This document shows, piece after piece, positions 47,275-58,370 of a DNA stretch of 64,000 nucleotides (positions are counted from its first letter, which is position 1; each line of letters starts with the position of its first letter). Source of the DNA: Buddleja alternifolia (Eukaryota > Streptophyta > Magnoliopsida > Lamiales > Scrophulariaceae). The notes below the pieces were generated by a model that was not told the origin of the DNA, searched no databases, and saw only the letters and a list, made by a program, of their open reading frames with translations. The stretch is taken from contig CM033400.1 of assembly GCA_019426215.1 (NCBI GenBank), positions 25,342,568-25,406,567 on the forward strand, written 5' to 3'. The translations under genes were made by a program, and so were the position numbers.

Positions 47275-48157
47275 ATGAGCAACTATGACTTTTATTGGTC
47301 TAAACAAGAATGGGATGAAGGTTCCGAATACGGGAGTCAAGTGCAAGATTTATGTTCGTGGTGTGGAGACGTTCATCATAGCGATTATTGTCAACATGGA
47401 TGGAGAAGTCAGCAAGACTTGCCATTGAGTTATTATGTTATGAGAGATTCACAAGCATACCTGCAACAAGATAGGTCCCCCTTTCTAATGCAGGGAGAAT
47501 TTGAATCGACTAACTTTCAGAACTATGGGGACTATCATCAATAATGTGATAGGAACCCAAGTTTTGAGGAGTTGATGATCCAATGGATGAAGTCGAACTA
47601 TGAGCGGTCTCAAAATCTTGAAGCATCTATAATGGAATTGCAAACACACCTCAACCAACTTTCCAACTTATTGGCAGAGAGATCATCAGACACTTCTCAG
47701 AGTGGCACAGAGGAGAATGATGAGGTATCTGATACAGAAGTTGAACAAGTTGTTGATTCGGCACCACATTGTCTACAACCCATTGCTACACCAGCACTAC
47801 CTTCAGAATATATGTGTGGTGAAGTAGATACAACATCACTGGAGCACCTTCAATTCAGCATAGGGACCCCAAAATCCACTCCATCAAATGACCAAGAAAA
47901 GGCATTAGAAATCATCAAGAATCCAACACCACCTACCATCATATCTCTTGATTTCTTAAGAAAGTGCATCAATAACCAGAGAGATAGAGTGGTGGAGGAT
48001 GAAGATAAGGTTTACAACTTTAGTGGCCTGTTTGAGGCATACACTAAGAACCCAAGTGATACTACGGTAGAAAATGAGAAGATCCGAAGATATAAAAGTC
48101 ATTGGGATATATCACCACTAAAGGTGTCAGAATCAAGGCTCGGGGAGTTAGGCCTAG
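47275..48157 (+). pseudogene. Family-A knuckle protein (stop-interrupted, cut by B)
   Basis: Function unknown. ATG at 47275. MSNYDFYWSKQEWDE, then CSWCGDVHHSDYC (CCHC-like) at about residues 27-39. A TAA at 47542-47544 stands where the A' copy has CAA (Gln). The same frame then continues, with PSFEELMIQWMK, a coiled-coil-like stretch and an acidic region, up to the B insertion at 48157. Identity with the A' protein is high in the first 60 residues. It resembles only the knuckle end of Athila gag and may be a remnant or a dedicated RNA-binding protein of the family. Confidence 0.6.
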
Positions 48158-49862
48158 TGATAAGAGGTGTTTTTACGTGTTTTTAAGCCCCTTTGCGTTT
48201 ATGTTTTAGGTTCATTTATTGCTTGATTATTGCCACATGTGCGTTTAATCCATGCATTAAGTGATTTCAGGCCTTAAGTGGATACATTCGAAGAATGGGC
48301 TGAAAAACGACGTATAAAACAAGTTTAGGCCAAGTTGCTTCACACCTACGCGCCCAAGCGCCCCTCCAACCACGCCCAGACGCAGCTGACATCCAGTTCC
48401 GAGGATTTGCTTCGCACTCCCGCGCCTAGGCGCCATCATAGCTACGCCTGGGCGCCGATTTCGCAACACTTACCATGGTTTAAGGCTATTTATGTACATT
48501 TAGAGACCGAATTGGACAAAGTGTCCTTCTACAAAGTTGTAGAACTATGTCTTAGCTTCATGTGGGAACTTGAATCATCCAAATCGATGGTCTGTGGAGA
48601 TATTTATGAAGGAAATACGATTGTTGCGCAGGAAAGCAAGAAAGCTGTCTAGACTTCGCACATCCGCGCCTAGACGCCAAAACACCCACGCCGGGGCGCC
48701 GATACCTCCGACATTTGATTCCTTTTAGCCAAAAGTTCAGCATTTTAGGTGGAAGGGAATCATTTAAAGCCAAGAGGTCAGCACATGTGTTGAGGGGGTG
48801 CCTTAGTTGTATTTCTTGATTGGCATGCTTTATAGGAATTGTTTATTACATGCTTGATGGGTTTTTGAGTTTAAAAAGGGGAAGAAAGTCTAAAAGGAGA
48901 GGACACAAGGGGGAGGGCATCCGACCATCATCCTTCCCCCATCAATCATTCATCATTTTCAATTCTTCACCAATCATCATTCTTTGAAGTTTGCTAGGAA
49001 GAGGAAGAAGGAAAAGAGCTAGAGATTTGAAGCCACAATCAAGGATCCATCTTGAATCACACTTGAGGGAGTTTTTAATTGTTTTTCATTACATTTTATG
49101 CTCATGATTATGTATATGACAACATTAGATTCTTTTAAGCCATTGATGATGAGCTAATTTTGTAGAGCTAGGGCCATGTAAGGCCAAATTGTGATTTATA
49201 CTTATAATAAAGGATTGTTGTGATTACTCTTATATTGTTATGTGATGTGAATTTGTGTTTTTTTGCCTATCTTGCATATACTTGATCACTAAATGTTAGA
49301 ATCTTATGCCTAGGTTAATATTACGGGAGAAAATGGACTTAGGGTGCAAGAAATTCACATCATGACCCGCAACTAATGAGAAATTGCCCTAGACATAGGT
49401 AAAGATTCCCGGGTGAAGTTATTCGATTCTAATCGAGTGAACTCTAGTACGTTAATGCATGTTTAGTGGTCAGATTTCCGGATAGGAATATTTGGGAAAT
49501 CACGATCTAAGCATAGGAGTTTATACGCGAGACATCGGTTATTCTCTACCTTAGGAGTTTTCACCATAACAATATAAGAGTAATTCTCCAACAAGAACCT
49601 TTATAAGTATATTTGATCAATTTGGACCTAGCATGTGCCTTAGTCTCTCTTTATAGTTTGTGTAAAATCAATTGTGTAATCTTGTTCTTATTGTATGCAT
49701 TTTACCTCTAATTTACTTTAATTATATTTGTTCTTTATCATTACAAATCATAAACTAAAATTCAAGTCTCCGTGGTTCGACAACCCGGACTTTTCATCCA
49801 CCCTTATTACTACACACGACTAGTGCACTTGCTATCATAGCACGTTAGTTATTAGCGTGTCA
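48158..49862 (+). repeat. Element B 5' LTR (1705 bp)
   Basis: TGATAAGAGGTG...GCGTGTCA. GC-rich blocks with inverted motifs such as GCGCCTAGGCGCC lie at about 48345-48460 and 48655-48705. No clear TATA box was identified. ORFs inside are not called. Confidence 0.92.
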
Positions 49863-49868
49863 AGTTTT

Positions 49869-49886
49869 TGGCGCCGTTGCCGGGGA
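49869..49886 (+). other. Primer binding site of B (tRNA-Asp type)
   Basis: TGGCGCCGTTGCCGGGGA, identical to that of A and A'. Confidence 0.92.
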
Positions 49887-49971
49887 CATGTTTATTTTAG
49901 TTTTTGATTTTATTGCAAGTTTTTTTTAGTATTTATTTTATTTCCATTTCTCATTTCAGGACTAACTAGCA

Positions 49972-51279
49972 ATGGCTGGTAACTTTCCAGATATTAACCT
50001 TCCAGAAAATAGAGAATGGTTGCAAAATATCATACAAGCTATGCAACCACCAGTGCCTCTTGCATCCATTCGTAGTAGTCAACCACGACGGGTTCACCCT
50101 ATTCAAAGACCTGTGATTATTCCGGAATTCACCACACCAAATTTCCAAGTTCCGCCTCACCTACTCACCATGGTTCAGAACAACCTATTTTATGGGGATC
50201 CAAGCGAATCACCATATGATCACTTGGAAAACTTTGACAACATCCTCTCAACCATACAACTCCATCCAAGAGATCTCGACTCTCTTCGCTTTCGATTCTT
50301 CTATTTTTCCCTCAAGGATAAGGGAACCACTTGGTATAAGTCTCTTCTCCCACAATCCATCACGACTTGGGAAAAGCTTACGGATTTGTTTCTGGATAAA
50401 TTCTTTCCACCAACAAAGGTAAATGAGCTCCGAAGTGAAATAAGGGGATTTAAGCAGAAAACGAATGAGTCATTGGCGAATGCATGGGCAAGGTACATGT
50501 TTATGCTTAGAAAATGCCCATCACATAATTACTCTCTATGCAATCTTGTGCAATATTTTTACGACGGGGTTCGATCGAGGGTTAGGCATCGACTCAATGC
50601 TGGAGCTGGTGGTGATTTATTGGGACTAGATGATCAGACTGCGTGGAGAACACTTCAGCAATTGGCACAAGAGGATGAGTGGTACCCTGAAGATGATGAT
50701 GAAGAAATTTTCCCTAAAAAGGTTACGAGTGTTAAAGCGGTTGAGGAAATTGGCAATTTTGAGGAAGAATCGAAGGGGCAAGAAAATCATCAACAAGACC
50801 AAGTGAGAATTCCTACTCCAGAGGAACAACTTGATAACACCATTGGAGAGCTCCGCCTTATGATGAAAGATGTATGGCGGGAAATGAAGGAGATGGATCA
50901 TCAACTCAAGCAACTATCGAGCGACATCTCTGAGAAAGCACTGGGGGCACTAGTGTGTGACACTGAAGAGAATTTGAAGGAGGAATGCAACACTGTGACG
51001 TTCAATGAAAGAAAGTTGAGAAATTCGAAAGCAGATTCCCCCAACGATGAGCATTCGACTCCTATCCTTTCTGAGGCTGTTGATATTCCTTTGCCTTCCT
51101 CCTTAGCCATAGGTAAATCGGTATTTGATGCCGATGATGGTAAGTTGTCAATGAATATAGAAGATGATATGGTTAATTTCAATAACTATGAGGTTTTTGA
51201 GCATCCACTTGATTTGGATTTGAATTTACACATTGATGCTTTTGATCCTTTTAGTGTTGAGCACTTTCAGGAAAAATGA
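49972..51279 (+). CDS. gag: Element B gag (435 aa), intact
   Basis: The ATG at 49972 is the first in frame, 110 bases after the LTR. The retrotransposon gag domain (PF03732 type) spans about residues 80-230 and shows HLENFDNILSTIQLHPRD, LKDKGTTWYKSLLPQSITTW, KFFPPTKVNELRSEI and RGFKQKTNESLANAWARYM, typical of Athila-lineage gag. The second half is acidic with a probable coiled coil (MMKDVWREMKEMDHQLKQL). No zinc knuckle is seen, unlike autonomous Athila gag. Interestingly, the host element A encodes a knuckle-bearing protein without a gag domain. The capsid would be assembled in the cytoplasm. Confidence 0.88.
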   Translation: MAGNFPDINLPENREWLQNIIQAMQPPVPLASIRSSQPRRVHPIQRPVIIPEFTTPNFQVPPHLLTMVQNNLFYGDPSESPYDHLENFDNILSTIQLHPRDLDSLRFRFFYFSLKDKGTTWYKSLLPQSITTWEKLTDLFLDKFFPPTKVNELRSEIRGFKQKTNESLANAWARYMFMLRKCPSHNYSLCNLVQYFYDGVRSRVRHRLNAGAGGDLLGLDDQTAWRTLQQLAQEDEWYPEDDDEEIFPKKVTSVKAVEEIGNFEEESKGQENHQQDQVRIPTPEEQLDNTIGELRLMMKDVWREMKEMDHQLKQLSSDISEKALGALVCDTEENLKEECNTVTFNERKLRNSKADSPNDEHSTPILSEAVDIPLPSSLAIGKSVFDADDGKLSMNIEDDMVNFNNYEVFEHPLDLDLNLHIDAFDPFSVEHFQEK

Positions 51280-53230
51280 TCCAATAATCTTCTACATCCA
51301 TACATCATGGAGCTGAAATATGTCAAGGTGATTGGTGAAGAAAAACGAGAAGTTATCTCTAACTTGGAAGAGAGTCCACACCACCATTAGAAACATGGAG
51401 AAGAAAGAGTAATCGAGGTGTTGAGGGACAATGGAAAAATTCATGAGTGGATGATTGCTCGGTCACAACATAGGTTATTTTTCACAAAGAATCGGCCAAT
51501 CTTCTTTCCAAATGACCAAAGAGTGAACCGAAACATGAGAATGGATTGGAGAACAAATAAGGCGTTCATACGGAAACCGCCTTGAAATAACTCGGTAAAG
51601 TCAAGCTAATGACTTTAAACAAGCGCTTCTTGGGAAGCAACCCAAGTTTGTAAGTTTTCTTTTCTTTTTGCTTTTGTTTTTGTCATGTTTAGTTTGTTTC
51701 CTTATGTTGTGTTCAGGCATGCACTTTTGGCATGTATGTTTTCTTATGCTTGATGGTTTGAAGAGTTGAAGTGTTAGATATGATGCACATTTGGACCCCA
51801 TGTTTAGAGATGCTTATTTTACTCGAAAGGAGGAGAAGCTTTGTAAGGATGCATTGGAAGTTTAAGGATGTTTTTTAACATCCTTGGTTGTGAGTGTTCT
51901 TTTACCGTTGTGTATGCTTGTTATAACAACATTGGGGACAATGTTGGATTTAAGTTGGGGGGTACAAGAGTGCTTATTTCGAACATTGAAAATGCAATCC
52001 TAATTTTTTGCTTGAGTTTGGGGGAAAGTTTGTTTGGCATCATGTTTATAGGCTTCTTTGTTGAAAAAATCAAGCATGAAATTTTTTTTTTAGACCTTCC
52101 AATTGATGCATTGAAATTAATAAACTTGGAAAAATGGCATGATTTCTTGAATTAATTTGAATTTAACGGAACATATATATCTTTGAAATTGCTCATGGAG
52201 ACCCTATACTAGGATTGATTTCTTAGATGATTCACATTGCACAATAAATCGAGGGTAGAGGAGTTGAGAGGATAACCATCTTGAGACACTTAAGGAATTT
52301 TTTCTGGAAATATTAACTTAGATTTTTCATAAGGTTATAAGTTGAATAGTAATTTTGTATGCTAAACAATGAATTGAAAAGGTTGAATTTTGGTATGACC
52401 AAAAGTGGTCAGGCTAATACGTACCGGAGGTGAAAAGTTTCATGCCTATATAGTGTACTATTATGCTAATTTGAGCTAAGCTCCAGCCAAAAAGAAGTGA
52501 ATTGTTTAAAAGATCTAGTTTTATTTCGTGGCCTTTGACACTCGAGTGATTAAATCCTTAGGAGTGTCTCTACACTTAATGCCCCAAAACTATCTAGTTT
52601 GGGAGTCATTGATCTAAAGCTTGTTACATGGGTGTCATAGAAAGTCTAATGGAATAAAACATTGCACATGATCTAGCCTTAATGAATTTAATGGAAGTTT
52701 CATACGAATTGAAAGTTGAATGTTGAGATAATGAAATTTAAATGACTATGAGATTTTCTATAATTCTTGTACTTTATGTTGGATCAAAAGTTGATAGATA
52801 TGGGATTAATGTCCAAAATTTGGTAAAGATGCCTCTCGACTATAATGCCTTAGATTATTTTCACTACACCCTAGGGAGTCTTTTCAAGTATTGGTATCAC
52901 ATGAGCAAAAGTATTTGATATGTATATATATACTTGTGAGCTTTAAAAGGATGATTTTATGCCATTCATTCCTGTTAATTATGTTGAGATGTATTGATTT
53001 GGTTGAAATTGAAAAGTTCTTAGATTTTATGGGTATATCGTATGCAAACCCTCACGAGACTATAACTCGTCCTTTGAGGTAACTCAAAGGTTTAAAGGCT
53101 TGTTGCACTCGCTAAGTGCAATCGTTTACTCCACGAAAGTGAGTTAGTTAGTTGTTTTTGTTTTCTCCCATTGATTGATGATTTCTTCCATGCCTTATAG
53201 CTCTTATTGCTCGAGGTCGAGCAATTGGTA
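51280..53230 (+). other. Element B non-coding 3' interior
   Basis: No pol or other ORF of note. Two short motifs are also found in A: 51599-51647 (aagcgcttcttgggaagcaa) and 51928-51962 (acattggggacaatgt). Confidence 0.7.
51599..51647 (+). other. Conserved hairpin motif 1 in B
   Basis: CTTGGGAAGCAACCCAAG can fold as a short stem. It is preceded by agctaatgac and aaacaagcgcttc. The counterpart in A is at 55189-55235, with the same lead-in but a partly changed stem. It is also known to me as a recurrent motif near the end of coding sequence in Athila-like elements. Confidence 0.6.
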
Positions 53231-53243
53231 AGTTTGGGGGTGT

Positions 53244-54948
53244 TGATAAGAGGTGTTTTTACGTGTTTTTAAGCCCCTTTGCGTTTATGTTTTAGGTTCA
53301 TTTATTGCTTGATTATTGCCACATGTGCGTTTAATCCATACATTAAGTGATTTCAGGCCGTAAGTGGATACATTCGAAGAATGGGCTGAAAAACGACGTA
53401 TAAAACAAGTTTAGGCCAAGTTGCTTCACACCTACGCGCCCAAGCGCCCCTCCAACCACGCCCAGGCGCAGCTGACATCCAGTTCCGAGGATTTGCTTCG
53501 CACTCCCGCGCCTAGGCGCCATCATAGCTACGCCTGGGCACCGATTTCGCAACACTTACCACGGTTTAAGGCTATTTCTGTACATTTAGAGACCGCATTG
53601 GACAACGTTTCCTTCTACAAAGTTGTAGATCTATGTCTTAGCTTCATGTGGGAACTTGAATCATCCAAATCGGAGGTCTGTGGAGAGATTTATGAAGGAA
53701 ATACGATTGTTGCGCAGGAAAGCAAGAAAGCTGTCTAGACTTCGCACATCCGCGCCTAGACGCCAAAACACCCACGCCGGGGCGCCAATACCTCCGACAT
53801 TTGATTCCTTTTAGCCAAAAGTTCAGCATTTTAAGTGGAAGGGAATCATTTAAAGCCAAGAGGTCAGCACATGTGTTGAGGGGGTGCCTTGGTTGTATTT
53901 CTTGATTGCAATGCTTTATAGGAATTGTTTATTACATGCTTGATGGGTTTTTGAGTTTAAAAAGGGGAAGAGAGTCTAAAAGGAGAGGACACAAGGGGGA
54001 GGGCATCCGGCCATCATCCTTCCCCCATCAATCATTCATCTTTTTCAATTCTTCACCAATCATCATTCTTTGAAGTTTGCTAGGAAGAGGAAGGAGGAAA
54101 AGAGCTAGAGATTTGAAACCACAATCAAGGATCCATCTTGAATCACACTTGAGGGAGTTTTTAATTGTTTTTCATTACATTTTATGCTCATGATTATGTA
54201 TATGACAACATTAGATTCTTTTAAGCCATTGATGATGAGCTAATTTTGTAGAGCTAGGGCCATGTAAGGCCAAATTGTGATTTATACTTATAATAGAGGA
54301 TTGTTGTGATTACTCTTATATTGTTATGTGATGTGAATTTGTGTTTTTTTGCCTATCTTGCATATATTTGATCACTACATGTTAGAATCTTATGCCTAGG
54401 TTAATATTTCGGGAGAAAATGGACTTAGGGTGCAAGAAATTCACATCATGACCCGCAACTAATGAGGAATTGCCCTAGACATAGGTAAAGATTCTCGGGT
54501 GAAGTTATTCGATTCTAATCGAGTGAACTCTAGTACGTTAATGCATGTTTGGTGGTTAGATTTCCGGATAGGAATATTTGGGAAATCACGATCTAAGCAT
54601 AGGAGTTTATACGCTAGACATCGGTTATTCTCTACCTTAGGAGTTTTCACCATAACAATATAAGAGTAATTCTCCAACAAGAACCTTTATAAGTATATTT
54701 GATCAATTTGGACCTAGCATGTGCCTTAGTCTCTCTTTATAGTTTGTGTAAAATCAATTGTGTAATCTTGTTCTTATTGTATGCATTTTACCTCTAATTT
54801 ACTTTAATTATATTTGTTCTTTATCATTACAAATCATAAACTAAAATTCAAGTCTCCGTGGTTCGACAACCCGGACTTTTCGTCCACCCTTATTACTACA
54901 CACGACTAGTGTACTTGCTATCATAGCACGTTAGTTATTAGCGTGTCA
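53244..54948 (+). repeat. Element B 3' LTR (1705 bp)
   Basis: Same ends and length as 48158-49862. Preceded by the polypurine-like tract agtttgggggtgt (53231-53243) and followed by cctag. Confidence 0.92.
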
Positions 54949-54953
54949 CCTAG

Positions 54954-56890
54954 CCACATACTTATTAAAACCATCAATGGAAAACTCCCATCTTTAAAAT
55001 TCACTTTTAGTTTTTTACAATTTTATTACACTTTTATAAAAGTGAATCTGAGCTTATATCTTAGTTTTTCAGGATTGGTGAATGTGATGGGACATGATAA
55101 GCCTTTACGCAACTGGAAAAAGCACAAAAAGGCTCATCCCTACAAAGTTGGCATTGCTCCTTATGATCCACCGTGAGCAGTACAAGGGAGTCGAGCTAAT
55201 GACTTAAAACAAGCGCTTCCTGGGAGGCAACCCCCGTTTTACATGCTTTCTTTCGTTTTTGTTATTTTTCTTTTTGTTTTATTGTTCTCGTTTTGAGTGT
55301 TCGAAGTGTTATGATGATGCTTTTTGTCTCTTCTTGTTTTTCTAGCTTCATAGATGGCTAGGCTTTAATGTCAAACTCTTTACCTTGTTGCTCTTTCGCT
55401 TTTTGGACATCACTTAGTTTAAACCATCAGAGACGTCTTTCTTTCCTTTACTTTACATATGTATGTCCGCTCATTGGGGACAATGTGCTAGATTAGTTGG
55501 GGGGTGGGTTTGACGTCCCAATACAATTGTGATGTGGCGATTTGGTGTAACTTGTACTCATTTGTTAAGTTTCATGCTTGATTTGGGATTAGAAAACTGT
55601 GATAATCAATGATTTCATATTCATGATTTGTTACACTTTTGCTTGGAACATGATTCGTTTGAATGTCTCTACTTCATCTAAGATGAAATCATTTGTCGTA
55701 TTTTATATGTGAAAGCCTTTTTAGCCATGCTTATGTGAATTGTTGAGGATTTAAAGCATTGAACTTTCAATTTGGTCAATTTTGAAGTGTGTGTTGAGTG
55801 TGTGAAGTTATGAAATGATTTAGGCCATCTTGCATTTTCTTTAACCTTACAATTGGCCTTCACGATACTACATAATCTCTAGACCTTATTTTGAGTTGTA
55901 TTGATAAGAATGGAGTGTGCTAAGCACACTAAAAACCACCATTCGTTTTTTTTTTTCGTAAGCCACACCAACCACCCTTTAGCCTAAAAGAAAGAAAAAC
56001 AAAGTCTATTTCCCAAGTAAGAGAGCATATAACTTCATATCATTTGGTTTTAATTTGGGTGTACTTTTTGTTTTGGATATTGAATCTCATAGATCAATGG
56101 GTTAAAAGTTGTGTTGGTTCGTGATAATTTTGAGAAATTTTGAGGTTTTGAGTTTATGTGAAATAAAGAGAGGAAAAAGAAATGTTGTAAGTTGGCTAAA
56201 GAGTCGAGAGATTGGAATTCACCGAAAAATATATTATATGAGCTCTCTCTCGACTTGGCTACGAACTGAGCTTCAATGTGATTTATTTGGTTTGGGAATC
56301 ATTATTCACCCCTAGCATCAAAAGAAACAAGTTTTGGGGTTATGAGTTCAAAGGGAAAAAGAAATCGAAAAGCTATAAGTGGCGAGATGTGAAGATTTAT
56401 TCTGTTGATAAGTGAGTGTTTAGCTCGATGATATTGAGTTGTGTGCTTTCTTGAGTTTAGTCACTTTATCCATATATTCCCGTCCAAGCCATTACCTAGC
56501 CTTACGTTACAAGCTAAAAAGACCTTTTGATCTTGACTTTCACATTTCATGCACACCGATAGGTTAACAACGTTTTGAAGTGTTTTAATGTTTTTATTAT
56601 CTAATGAGTTTGCATAATCTTGTTTAAAGTGTGCTCTTGACATAAAAATGGATTTGGAGTTCATGATTTAGAGATGGATTCGAAGATGTTTGGGGGCTTT
56701 CAAATTGTTTAGTGTTCTAGGTAAAGTGTATCTTGTCATAATCATTTTCGAGGGTTTAATTCGTGTACGTGATTGATTATTGAGACATGAAACCTTTCAA
56801 GATCCCAAAGCAAGTTGTAAAATCTGAACTTATGAGTACTTGTTCGCCATTTATTGATCAAGACGATCATAGCCTAGTTGGGGGGTAGTT
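54954..56890 (+). other. Family-A non-coding 3' interior
   Basis: A short in-frame piece at about 55075-55174 (MGHDKPLRNWKKHKKAHPYK, then stop) may be a remnant C-terminus after a splice-like acceptor tttttcag. Motif 1 is at 55189-55235 and motif 2 (cattggggacaatgt...gttggggggt) at 55471-55506. No pol domains. Remaining frames are treated as chance. Confidence 0.6.
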
Positions 56891-58370
56891 GATATAGCAA
56901 ATCCATATTTTACAGTATTTTATGCCCCATTTTAATATGATTTGATCGTTACTTTGATCACTTTTTATCCCTCATAATGCTTTGATTGGTATATATTTTG
57001 TTTTGTAGGATAAAAATTGATTTACGCATGAAAGACGAGAAAAGAGATCCAAATTGAGCTTGGAATTGAAGAAAGAAAAAAAAGAAGATAGTTGACGAAA
57101 GATTTTACACAATGTTCATATATCAACGAGGTTTTCGTCCTCTTACAGGCCGAATCTGATTATGGTTTCTTCTTCACTATTGTAGATCTGTTTCTTAGAT
57201 TCACGTAGAAACTTGAATCACCTCATTCTGACATTGGTACAGAACGTTATGCACATTTCACCAAAACTGGACGGAGCAGCAGGGGAACGCCGCGGCGTTC
57301 ATCACCAACGCCGCGACGTTCGGAGCAGAATGTTGATCGCCGCGGCGTTCGACCTTCAACGCCGCGGCGTTCAAAACAGCGGACTTGGCCTATAAATAGA
57401 CCATCAGGTCATTTGGACGAGGGGATGCCCTAAACACACCCTAGACTCCTTACATATCAACCACCACCCAAGGAAGCTTGAAGAGGATCATCCTCATCAC
57501 CCTAATCATCATCATTTTCATCATCAAAGCTTGGATTCACACTTTGTAATAGGGAGTAATTCAACTCTTTCTCTTTGATTAGTTTATCAACTATGTCTTA
57601 TAGAATTGTTGAATCATTTGTTATTGTAAGTATGAGCTAAGCATCTTTATGATTGGGTTATGTGAATACTTTGTGATGTTTTGTGTTTAATGAATCATTA
57701 ATTTCTGGATTTATTACATTCTTGTTACATGTTTGATTTTATGCTTAATGCTTGCATATGCTTGATCACCATATGTTTGATAAAATGCTTTGTCTTGAGA
57801 CCGAGAGGAGATAGATAAAGGGAGACCGAAAAATCAAACATCATAACGTAACAATTGACTAGAGATAGAATCGATTGCGTTGTGTGACTTTTTGTGATAA
57901 AATGACCCGATTGAATGTAGGATCTTCGTAAACAAGGAATTCCTTTGAACCTAAATGTATGTTAGTTAATTCAATCTTCGCTATAGAGATATAGGAAGTT
58001 GTTAACTAGTATAGGCTTGTTATTTCAAGAGATTGAATAATAAATACATTAGGGAGTTTCGCCATAACAAGAGCGTTCTAAGAATCCGGATAATTGAGAG
58101 TTCATGAACATAGAATAGAACATAGTAGGATCATAGCCCAATCATCTCCTTCCATTTGATTAATTATCTTGTTTATCACCTATTTATTTTTTATTATTTT
58201 CATAGTATAAACATCAATCATCTTATAATTTGATTTAGCTTAGAGTTAGATAATATAGAAATTACGAGCATTGAATCCAATTGTTCCTGTGGAGACGATA
58301 CACCCCGGGCTAAATAGTCCACTCTATTACATTGCACGACCTAGTATACTTGCTAGAATTTCGCGTGTCA
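56891..58370 (+). repeat. Family-A 3' LTR (1480 bp)
   Basis: Begins tgatatagcaaatccat, a small change from tgataagtccat in the other copies. Palindrome cluster 57285-57372, TATA box CTATAAATAG 57390-57399. Ends GCGTGTCA before Tat sequence gcagggaag. Confidence 0.88.

Larger units (their letters stand above)
48158..54948 (+). mobile_element. Element B: Athila-like gag-only LTR retrotransposon (TR-GAG type)
   Basis: LTRs 48158-49862 and 53244-54948, both 1705 bp and differing at about two bases per hundred by eye. The 5-bp duplication cctag is at 48153-48157 and 54949-54953. A tRNA-Asp-type primer binding site, an intact gag ORF (49972-51279), two conserved hairpins and the tract agtttgggggtgt before the 3' LTR are present. 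No pol is present. It is the youngest retrotransposon insertion visible and could only have moved with enzymes from a related autonomous element. Confidence 0.92.
45675..58370 (+). mobile_element. Family A: Athila-like non-autonomous retrotransposon (with element B nested)
   Basis: LTRs 45675-47152 and 56891-58370, a tRNA-Asp-type primer binding site at 47159-47176, an ORF at 47275-48157, a non-coding 3' interior with the hairpins shared with B, and the tract ttggggggtagt before the 3' LTR. No protease, RT or integrase is found in the 2.9 kb of its own interior. The right flank gcagg matches the Tat site at 42853-42857, but the left side is preceded by another A tail rather than by Tat sequence. 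Element B splits it at 48158. Confidence 0.82.

Noticed and set aside
48257..48773. ORFs inside the B LTR (also at 53343-53859)
   Set aside because: Overlapping frames on both strands in the GC-rich palindromic part of the LTR; conserved only because the LTRs are copies.
52891..53082. Small ORFs in the B 3' interior
   Set aside because: Short, no family features, no paralogue in element A.
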